Source: Bacteroidales bacterium UBA1179 (GTDB taxonomy: Bacteria > Bacteroidota > Bacteroidia > Bacteroidales > Bacteroidaceae). Taken from it: a stretch of 6,069 nucleotides of DNA. A program made the translations under genes and the position numbers. Below the pieces are notes generated by a model. It was given only the letters and a program-made list of their open reading frames with translations. It was not told the DNA's origin and did no database searches. This document shows positions 1 through 5,685 of the stretch, one piece after another. Position 1 is the first letter of the stretch, and every line of letters begins with the position of its first letter. Where the stretch lies: contig DBYT01000121.1 in the NCBI GenBank assembly GCA_002309915.1, forward strand, positions 1 to 6,069, in the 5' to 3' direction.

Positions 1-792
1 CTTCCCGACGGCACTGAACTCAAGCCACTTGACCTGTCACTCACCAAGATAGCGTTGGCCGTGATAATAAACAGCCTGCTGCTCTGCGTGATAGTTATGT
101 GCACTGCCCGCTGGTACAGGCGTCACAGTGCAACAGATCCCGCTCCGGGCGGTTTTGTGGGACTTATGGAGTATGTCATCGCCATGATTGTGGATGATGT
201 AATCAAGCCCTCGGTAGGCAAGGATTACAAACGTTATACGCCGTTGCTGCTCACCATATTCTTCTTTATACTGCTGAGCAACATTATGGGTCTTATTCCC
301 ATTTTCCCGGCAGGAGCCAATGTAACCGGTAATATCGCCATTACGCTTACCCTGGCTCTGGTAACGTTCTTTACGGTAAACGTATTCGGTAACCGCGAGT
401 ATTGGAAAGAGATACTCTGGCCCGATGTACCCATATTCCTTAAGGCTCCGGTACCATTACTTCCGTTCATTGAGATAGTGGGTATATTCACCAAGCCGTT
501 TGCCCTTACCGTACGTCTGTTTGCCAATATAACCGCAGGTCATGCCATCATACTGTCGCTTACCTGTGTGATATTCATAACAGCCAAGATGGGACCGGTG
601 ATAGGTGCCCCGATGACAGTTCTGTCCGTATTCTTCATGATATTCATGAACCTGCTGGAACTGCTGGTGGCATATATACAGGCTTATGTGTTTACCATGC
701 TTAGCGCTGTGTTCATCGGCCTGTCACGCCCGGAGGAGCATCACGCCAAGAAAGAGATAGCAACAAAAACAGATAATACATTAACAACTTAA
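1..792 (+). CDS. atpB: F1Fo ATP synthase subunit a (AtpB), 5' end cut by window edge
   Basis: Integral membrane stator subunit that forms the ion half-channels beside the c-ring. The frame is open from base 1, giving 263 visible residues; a TTG at 55 lies inside the coding sequence and is not the start. Bacteroidetes AtpB proteins carry an extra N-terminal extracytoplasmic region, so about 100 or more residues are probably missing. Hydrophobic segments lie near visible residues 17-37, 79-102, 111-130, 154-193 and 204-242. The hallmark RLFANITAGH (172-181) contains the essential arginine (E. coli aArg210), here R172 at 514-516. N176 (aAsn214) and Q227 (aGln252) are also conserved. The E. coli Glu219/His245 pair is reversed, as H181 and E220. 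The hydrophilic tail (HHAKKEIATKTD) should face the cytoplasm. Stop TAA is followed 13 bases later by atpE. The family call is very secure. Confidence 0.96.
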   Translation, partial: LPDGTELKPLDLSLTKIALAVIINSLLLCVIVMCTARWYRRHSATDPAPGGFVGLMEYVIAMIVDDVIKPSVGKDYKRYTPLLLTIFFFILLSNIMGLIPIFPAGANVTGNIAITLTLALVTFFTVNVFGNREYWKEILWPDVPIFLKAPVPLLPFIEIVGIFTKPFALTVRLFANITAGHAIILSLTCVIFITAKMGPVIGAPMTVLSVFFMIFMNLLELLVAYIQAYVFTMLSAVFIGLSRPEEHHAKKEIATKTDNTLTT

Positions 793-805
793 AAATAACA
801 ACATT
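793..805 (+). promoter_or_regulatory. A-rich translation leader of atpE, no Shine-Dalgarno
   Basis: The 13 bases between the atpB stop and the atpE ATG are almost all A and T (AAATAACAACATT) and hold no GGAGG-like motif. Bacteroidetes are known to start translation at A-rich, SD-free leaders, with A favoured just upstream of the start codon. Among the complete atp genes here, atpE alone has such a separate leader; the others overlap or nearly touch the preceding gene. Independent, strong initiation would suit the need for many c subunits per complex, but that is inference. Confidence 0.45.
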
Positions 806-1063
806 ATGATGTTAGCAACATTCTTGCAGGCTGCCGCTGGTGCAGCATTCGGTAACGCCGGTATCGCTCTCGGTGCCGCTATCGCAGTTGTAGGTGCAGC
901 TATGGGTCTGGGCCGTATCGGTCAGTCAGCAATGGAGTCAATCGCACGTCAGCCTGAGGCTGCCGGTGATATCCGTTCATCAATGATCCTTATCGGCGCC
1001 TTCATGGAGGGTGTGTCACTTCTGGCCGTAATCGTTTGTCTGTTGGCACTTTACGCTAAGTAA
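806..1063 (+). CDS. atpE: F1Fo ATP synthase subunit c (AtpE), proteolipid ring subunit
   Basis: An 85-residue hairpin of two membrane helices (about 15-40 and 58-83) joined by the conserved polar loop ARQPEAAGDI (47-56), where RQP contacts gamma and epsilon. Ring copies carry ions past subunit a. The ion-binding carboxylate is E68 (1007-1009) in GAFMEGVSLL. Compared with the Na+ type of Ilyobacter, the Ser and Thr after the glutamate are G69 and V70, the Tyr is L73, and the first-helix Gln is about L35, so H+ coupling is expected. The length is slightly above the usual 70-85. The protein starts with two Met codons (806 and 809); either could be used, and the first is chosen. The TAA stop shares its last A with the atpF ATG (TAATG). 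Confidence 0.96.
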   Translation: MMLATFLQAAAGAAFGNAGIALGAAIAVVGAAMGLGRIGQSAMESIARQPEAAGDIRSSMILIGAFMEGVSLLAVIVCLLALYAK

Positions 1064-1560
1064 TGGACCTTCTGATTCCCGAAGTCGGTACAATCATCTG
1101 GATGCTCATTGCAGCCGGAATTGTCTTCTTTATACTGGTAAAGTGGGGATTCCCCATGATTACCCGTATGGTCGACGAGCGCAATGAGTATATAGACAAG
1201 TCGCTCCTGGCTGCCAAGGAGGCAAATGAGCGTCTGGCCGGTATCCAGAATGAGTGTGATGAACTGCTTAAGGAGACCCGTGCCGAGAAGGCGCGTATCC
1301 TTAAGGAGGCTGCCGACCGGCGTGATGAGATCATTGCAGAGGCCGAGAGTCGTGCCAAGGAGAGCGGTGAGAAACTCATCGCCGATGCACGCGAACAGAT
1401 ACGTCTTGAGAAGGAGGAGGCGCTGCGCAGCATGCGCCGTCAGGTTGCCGAACTGTCAGTTCAGGTGGCCGAGAGGGTTGTCCTTAAGGAACTCTCCACC
1501 GATGAGGACCAGCTCCTTCTGATAGACCGTATGATAGATGACGTCAAAACAGAAAAGTAA
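1063..1560 (+). CDS. atpF: F1Fo ATP synthase subunit b (AtpF), peripheral stalk
   Basis: Membrane-anchored stator stalk of 165 residues, close to the family norm. The N-terminal membrane helix is about residues 7-28 (GTIIWMLIAAGIVFFILVKW region). It is followed by the hinge FPMITRMVDERNEYI, and then by a long charged helix rich in Glu, Lys, Arg and Ala (about 40-145), as expected for a b-subunit dimer coiled coil. The C-terminal part (AERVVLKELSTDEDQLLLIDRMI) matches the region that binds delta. There is a single b gene, with no b' copy beside it. The ATG overlaps the atpE stop by one base and no SD is seen, so translation is probably coupled to atpE. It is separated from atpH by only GGT. 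Long open frames on the opposite strand here reflect the biased composition of the coiled coil. Confidence 0.95.
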   Translation: MDLLIPEVGTIIWMLIAAGIVFFILVKWGFPMITRMVDERNEYIDKSLLAAKEANERLAGIQNECDELLKETRAEKARILKEAADRRDEIIAEAESRAKESGEKLIADAREQIRLEKEEALRSMRRQVAELSVQVAERVVLKELSTDEDQLLLIDRMIDDVKTEK

Positions 1561-1563
1561 GGT

Positions 1564-2127
1564 ATGAATACAGGAACCGTTTCCGTGCGTTACGCCAAGG
1601 CACTGCTGCAGTATGCGGTGGAGCAGGGTGATGCTGCGCAGGTGTATCTGGAGATGCAGACGCTTGCCTCACGGATGCGGGCTGTTCGTGCCATACATGA
1701 CCGTCTGACAGATCCTACCGTAAGCGCGGGGGATAAATGCAGCCTGCTTGAGACTGCTGTCACGGACGGAAAGAAACCGCTCAGCGGCTCCGCTACTGCC
1801 TTCTTTAAGCTTGCAGTAGGTGCCGGACGCGGTGACTGCCTGCTGTTTATGGCCGTAAGCTATCAGGACCTGTACCGCCTCAAAAATGGTATCGTGCCGG
1901 TTGAACTTATTACTGCCACCCCTGTGGGTGATGAACGCAGGGCTCGGCTTAAACAGTTGGTAGAGAACGTAGAGCACGGCAGTGTGGAATGGACCCACAC
2001 GGTAGATCCGTCTATTGACGGCGGATTCGTGCTTCTGGTTGACGGATTCCGTCTGGATGCCAGTGTGGCTGGCAAACTGCAGAGAATCCGCAAGGAACTT
2101 ATTGAAAAGAATAACCGTATCATATAA
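1564..2127 (+). CDS. atpH: F1Fo ATP synthase subunit delta (AtpH), stator link
   Basis: Soluble OSCP/delta protein of 187 residues, a few more than the common 175-180. It joins the b stalk to the top of the alpha3beta3 hexamer. The N-terminal helical domain opens with VSVRYAKALLQYAVEQG, the usual 'RYAkALfelA' start. The C-terminal domain carries the conserved VDPSIDGGFVLLVDGFRLDASV (about 148-169), matching the OSCP 'dpsliGGf...DaSv' signature, and then a basic helix KLQRIRKELIEKN. The ATG lies three bases after the atpF stop. The nearby AAGG is too close to the start to act as an SD. The stop TAA shares one base with the atpA start. Delta is the least conserved subunit, but motif and position make the call firm. 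Confidence 0.94.
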   Translation: MNTGTVSVRYAKALLQYAVEQGDAAQVYLEMQTLASRMRAVRAIHDRLTDPTVSAGDKCSLLETAVTDGKKPLSGSATAFFKLAVGAGRGDCLLFMAVSYQDLYRLKNGIVPVELITATPVGDERRARLKQLVENVEHGSVEWTHTVDPSIDGGFVLLVDGFRLDASVAGKLQRIRKELIEKNNRII

Positions 2128-3713
2128 TGGCAAACGGAATAAAGGCAAGTGAGGTATCGGAGGTACTTCTGGAACAGCTTAAGGGCATTGACACCAGCGC
2201 CAAGTTTCAGGAGGTAGGAACCGTGCTCCAGGTGAGTGACGGCGTGGTCCGCATTTACGGACTCAAGAATGCCGAGGCCGATGAGCTGATAGAGTTTGAC
2301 AATGGCATACGTGCCATAGTGATGAATCTGGAGGAGGATAACGTGGGTGCCATCCTGCTGGGTCCTACCGATCAGATCAAGGAGGACATGACAGTGCACC
2401 GTACAGGCCGCATTGCCTCAATCAACGTAAGTGAGAACATGCTGGGCCGCGTGGTTAACCCTCTGGGTCAGCCGCTTGACGGTCTTAAGGATATAGAGGG
2501 CCCCTTCTTTGAGATGCCTCTGGAGCGTAAGGCTCCCGGCGTGGTGTTCCGTGAGCCCGTGCATCAGCCCCTGCAGACAGGTTTGCGTGCCATCGACGCC
2601 ATGATTCCTATAGGCCGCGGTCAGCGTGAGCTTATAATCGGTGACCGTCAGACCGGTAAGACCGCCATTGCCATTGATACCATCATCAACCAGCGTAAGA
2701 ACTATGAGGCAGGTGATCCTGTCTATTGCATATATGTGGCTGTCGGCCAGAAAGGTTCAACAGTTGCAACCATAGTAAATACACTGCGTCAGCACGGCGC
2801 TCTTGATTATACCATTGTGGTTGCCGCAACCGCTGCCGATCCCGCCGCTTTGCAGTATTATGCTCCTCTGGCAGGTGCTGCCATAGGTGAGTATTTCCGT
2901 GATACCGGCCGTCATGCCCTGGTGGTTTATGATGACCTCTCAAAGCAGGCTGTGGCCTATCGTGAGGTATCACTTATTTTGAAACGTCCATCGGGCCGTG
3001 AGGCATATCCTGGTGATATTTTCTACCTGCACTCACGTCTGCTTGAGCGTGCAGCCAAGATAATCAGCCAGCAGGAGGTTGCCGAGAAGATGAATGACCT
3101 GCCGCCGTCATTGGTGGGTCACGTCAAGGGTGGAGGTTCACTTACCGCTCTGCCTATCATCGAGACACAGGCCGGTGACGTATCGGCCTATATCCCTACA
3201 AACGTGATTTCCATTACCGACGGTCAGATATATCTTGAGTCAAGCCTCTTCAACCAGGGTTTCCGTCCCGCCATCAACGTTGGTATATCGGTATCACGTG
3301 TGGGCGGTAACGCTCAGATCAAGTCCATGAAGAAGGTGGCCGGTACGCTCAAGATTGACCAGGCGCAGTACCGTGAGCTGGAGGCATTCTCCAAGTTCAG
3401 CAGTGATATGGATCCTGTTACCGCCATGGTGCTTGACAAGGGACGTAAGAACAACCGTCTGCTCATTCAGCCGCAGTATTCACCTATGCCGGTGGGCGAG
3501 CAGATTGCAGTGCTCTACTGCGGTATCCACGGCCTTTTGAGCAAGGTTCCTCTGGACCGTGTCATTGAGTTCGAGGACCGTTTTGTGGAGATAGTACGTA
3601 CCAAGTACAAGGAGAATATACTGGATGTCTTATCCAACGGAGTCATGAATGACGAGGTGGGCAAACTCATTGAGGAGGCTGCCGACAAGACAATTCAGGA
3701 ATTAGGTATCTGA
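2127..3713 (+). CDS. atpA: F1Fo ATP synthase subunit alpha (AtpA)
   Basis: Non-catalytic nucleotide-binding subunit of the F1 head, 528 residues against about 500-530 in the family. The beta-barrel domain covers about 25-95. The nucleotide-binding domain contains the P-loop GDRQTGKT (172-179, bases 2640-2663) and the Walker B region ALVVYDDLSKQA (264-275). The signature PAINVGISVSRVGG (381-394) includes R391 (3297-3299), equivalent to the E. coli alpha arginine finger Arg376, which reaches the beta active site. A helical C-terminal domain follows. The GDRQT P-loop (Gln, not Gly-Gly-Ala as in beta) and SVSRVGG separate alpha from beta. EMNDLPxSL-type and VKGGGSLTALP segments agree with Bacteroides homologues. 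The ATG overlaps the atpH stop (TAATG). The TGA stop is followed at once by an in-frame TAG, then atpG. Confidence 0.98.
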   Translation: MANGIKASEVSEVLLEQLKGIDTSAKFQEVGTVLQVSDGVVRIYGLKNAEADELIEFDNGIRAIVMNLEEDNVGAILLGPTDQIKEDMTVHRTGRIASINVSENMLGRVVNPLGQPLDGLKDIEGPFFEMPLERKAPGVVFREPVHQPLQTGLRAIDAMIPIGRGQRELIIGDRQTGKTAIAIDTIINQRKNYEAGDPVYCIYVAVGQKGSTVATIVNTLRQHGALDYTIVVAATAADPAALQYYAPLAGAAIGEYFRDTGRHALVVYDDLSKQAVAYREVSLILKRPSGREAYPGDIFYLHSRLLERAAKIISQQEVAEKMNDLPPSLVGHVKGGGSLTALPIIETQAGDVSAYIPTNVISITDGQIYLESSLFNQGFRPAINVGISVSRVGGNAQIKSMKKVAGTLKIDQAQYRELEAFSKFSSDMDPVTAMVLDKGRKNNRLLIQPQYSPMPVGEQIAVLYCGIHGLLSKVPLDRVIEFEDRFVEIVRTKYKENILDVLSNGVMNDEVGKLIEEAADKTIQELGI

Positions 3714-3716
3714 TAG

Positions 3717-4571
3717 ATGTCACTCAAGGAGATAAAGACCCGTATCCAGTCGGTCAGCAATACACGCAAGACCACATCGGCCATGAAGATGGTGTCGAGC
3801 GTGAAACTGCGCAAGGCTCAGCAGGGCATTCAGTTTGCCGTGCCTTACGTGAATCAGCTGGATGGTATCCTTAAACGCCTGTCGTCCGACCCCGAGGCCC
3901 GCAAGGTGTCTCCGCTGGTGGTGGAGCGTGATGTCAAGGAGGTGGCTATGGTCTGCTTCTCGTCCGATTCCAGCCTGTGCGGCGGTTTTAACGGCAACAT
4001 AATACGTCACAGCCGCTCACTTTACAATGACCTGTATAAGATTGACCAGACCCCTCTGGTATATACAGTTGGGCAGAAGATAACCGATGCATTCCGCAAG
4101 GAGGGACTGACCATAAACACCGGTTATGCCGGTATGATGCAGAGCCGCAGTTATGAGCAGGCTGCATCACTGGCCGATGACCTTATGGATATGTATCTGA
4201 ACGGTCATCTGGACAAGGTGGTGCTTACATATACCCACTTTAAGAGTGCCGGATCACAGCAGATTGTCGATGAGGTTCTGCTTCCGGTAACAGTTCCTGC
4301 CGGAGAGGCGGAGCAGGAGAGTGACTACATTCTGGAGCCATCGGCCGCAGAACTTATGAAAGTGCTGCTGCCCAAGGTTATACGCATGAAAGTATATTGC
4401 GCCATGCTGGACTCTTTTGCCAGTGAGCAGGCCGCCCGCGTGATTGCCATGCAGGCTGCCACCGAGAATGCCGACAACCTGATAGGTGAGCTTACCCTCC
4501 AGTACAACAAACTGCGCCAGCAGGCCATCACCAACGAAATACTGGACCTTGCTGCCGGCGCCCAAAAATAG
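3717..4571 (+). CDS. atpG: F1Fo ATP synthase subunit gamma (AtpG), central shaft
   Basis: Rotor shaft linking the c-ring to the catalytic head, 284 residues, normal for the family. The N-terminal helix MSLKEIKTRIQSVSNTRKTT...AMKMVSSVKLRKAQ is the standard gamma start. The Rossmann-like middle has SSLCGGFNGN (85-94), where many homologues read RGLCGGFN. The C-terminal helix EQAARVIAMQAATENADNL...YNKLRQQAITNEILDLAAG (from 237) is the family signature and pairs with the N-terminal helix as the coiled-coil shaft. The ATG comes three bases after the atpA stop, with no SD. It is the last atp gene here; beta and epsilon do not follow. The TAG stop lies inside the left arm of a long inverted repeat. 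Confidence 0.97.
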   Translation: MSLKEIKTRIQSVSNTRKTTSAMKMVSSVKLRKAQQGIQFAVPYVNQLDGILKRLSSDPEARKVSPLVVERDVKEVAMVCFSSDSSLCGGFNGNIIRHSRSLYNDLYKIDQTPLVYTVGQKITDAFRKEGLTINTGYAGMMQSRSYEQAASLADDLMDMYLNGHLDKVVLTYTHFKSAGSQQIVDEVLLPVTVPAGEAEQESDYILEPSAAELMKVLLPKVIRMKVYCAMLDSFASEQAARVIAMQAATENADNLIGELTLQYNKLRQQAITNEILDLAAGAQK

Positions 4572-4605
4572 TACCATTGGGGTCAGGCCCCAATGGTACT
4601 ATTTT
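4565..4605 (+). terminator. Perfect 18-bp inverted repeat after atpG, probable terminator or attenuator
   Basis: The arms 4565-4582 and 4588-4605 pair over 18 bp without mismatch, around a 5-base loop TCAGG. The core CCATTGGGG/CCCCAATGG is GC-rich and the base of the stem is AAAATA/TATTTT, so the right arm ends in a short T run, as in intrinsic terminators. The run is weak (TATTTTG) and is itself paired. The left arm contains the atpG stop codon, so a ribosome finishing atpG would cover it. It could end the atp transcript, reduce read-through into the next gene, or stabilise the mRNA 3' end. The GGGGTCAGGCCCC core also resembles REP-like palindromes found in many copies in some bacteria; copy number cannot be judged from one window. 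Confidence 0.6.
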
Positions 4606-4621
4606 GTACCGAAAACGAATT

Positions 4622-5647
4622 ATGTCTGAAATGAAGATAGAGAGCCTGGCACTGCACTATGTCGGTAACCAGGCTAATGAGGAGCCGTTTGTATGCTCCA
4701 AGAAGCTGTTTACGTTGAGCGAGGATATGAACACCCTGCTCACCGAGTACTTTGTAGGCTCGTTCAAGAGTGAGGAGCGTTTTGTGTTCCATGATGACAT
4801 GGGGCTTGAGAATAACCGTGTCTACAGGCTGGTATCGGACATATTCGACAATCCGGGCATGCTTTATGACTTCTCGGTCGATCTGGCCACACATCTTTAT
4901 GAGAACTGCCAGCACCCCAAGATCAAGGGCGGTGATTTCATAGTGGCTCATATTACAGGTATGGGCATCGGCCGTGACATAAATGAGGCTATCGGCCTGT
5001 TCAAGATAGAGAACAAGGAGACTTTCCTTACCGTTGAGCATGATGAGGAGGGTTTTGACATATCACCTGTGGATGGCGTGAACCTGCGCCGTCTGGACAA
5101 GGGTGCGCTCATTATGAACTACGAGCGCGAGAAAGGATACATGGTGGCTGTGGTCGATAAGACCAATACCCAGGGAGCCAGCTATTGGATAGATGACTAT
5201 CTTCACCTGATGCGCCGTCAGGACTCATATTTCCAGACACAGAACGTGATGGAACTGACCCGCAACTTTGTGGCTCAGGAGCTGCCCAAGCAGTTCAACG
5301 TGAACCGTGCCGACCAGGCCGACCTGCTGAGCCGCACCATGGGATTCTTCAAGAACAACCCCAAATTCGATATGCCGTCATTTGAGCAGCAGGTAATATC
5401 CCAGCCCGAGGTGGTGGGTATGTTCGATGATTACCGCAACCGCTACGAGCAGGAGCGTCAGATTCAACTGCAGGACCAGTTTGACGTAAGTGAGGGCGCC
5501 GTGAAGAAACAGAACCGCCTCTACAAAAGCGTCATCAAACTGGACAAGAACTTCCACATCTACGTGCACGGCAGCCGCCAGCTCATAGAGCAGGGTGAGG
5601 ATGAGCACGGCAAGTTCTACAAACTCTACTTTAACGAGGAAAGCTAA
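4622..5647 (+). CDS. Nucleoid-associated protein, NdpA/YejK (NA37) family
   Basis: A 341-residue cytoplasmic protein that I recognise as the 37-kDa nucleoid-associated family (PF04245). The E. coli member YejK co-purifies with the nucleoid, and its molecular role is poorly defined. Family-like stretches, numbered from the ATG at 4622, are HPKIKGGDFIVAHI (98-111), EAIGLFKIENKETFLTV (122-138), LRRLDKGALIMN (155-166), KGYMVAVVDKTN (171-182), YWIDDYLHLMRRQD (188-201) and LDKNFHIYVHG (307-317). There is no signal peptide or membrane segment. The upstream TTG at 4577 sits inside the hairpin and would add a non-family tail, so ATG 4622 is preferred; ATG 4631 is also possible. The leader GAAAACGAATT is A-rich without SD. 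It lies 50 bases after atpG on the same strand, so read-through from the operon is possible, as is its own promoter. Confidence 0.87.
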   Translation: MSEMKIESLALHYVGNQANEEPFVCSKKLFTLSEDMNTLLTEYFVGSFKSEERFVFHDDMGLENNRVYRLVSDIFDNPGMLYDFSVDLATHLYENCQHPKIKGGDFIVAHITGMGIGRDINEAIGLFKIENKETFLTVEHDEEGFDISPVDGVNLRRLDKGALIMNYEREKGYMVAVVDKTNTQGASYWIDDYLHLMRRQDSYFQTQNVMELTRNFVAQELPKQFNVNRADQADLLSRTMGFFKNNPKFDMPSFEQQVISQPEVVGMFDDYRNRYEQERQIQLQDQFDVSEGAVKKQNRLYKSVIKLDKNFHIYVHGSRQLIEQGEDEHGKFYKLYFNEES

Positions 5648-5681
5648 AAAAAACGACGCATTGGAAAATGCGTCGTTTTTT
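5648..5681. terminator. Bidirectional intrinsic terminator between convergent genes
   Basis: The arms 5648-5662 and 5667-5681 are perfect 15-bp complements around a GGAA tetraloop of the GNRA type. The stem core CGACGCATT is flanked by six A on the left and six T on the right, giving a U-tract whichever strand is transcribed. It begins one base after the stop codon of the nucleoid-associated gene and ends four bases before the stop of the opposing beta-galactosidase gene, so it can serve both. Confidence 0.92.
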
Positions 5682-5685
5682 AATT

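Noticed and set aside
55..57. TTG as the start of atpB
   Set aside because: The frame is open to base 1 with AtpB-like sequence (LDLSLTKIAL), so the gene simply continues off the left edge.
1056..1433. 125-codon open frame on the - strand opposite atpF
   Set aside because: It is Ser/Arg/Ala-rich with no family resemblance, and arises from the biased codons of the atpF coiled coil on the other strand.
1669..2399. Two long - strand open frames opposite atpH and the start of atpA
   Set aside because: They overlap well-identified genes throughout, show no recognisable motif, and begin and end without any sensible relation to gene borders.
4597..4606. Possible Bacteroides-type -7 promoter element (TAnnTTTG) in TACTATTTTG
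   Set aside because: The spacing inside the motif is wrong by one or two bases, no TTTG lies at the -33 distance, and the bases are part of the hairpin stem.
4577..4621. TTG start that would lengthen the nucleoid-associated protein by 15 residues
   Set aside because: The TTG lies inside the palindrome and the added residues do not look like the family N-terminus; ATG 4622 follows an A-rich leader and begins a family-like MSEMKIESLALHYVG.
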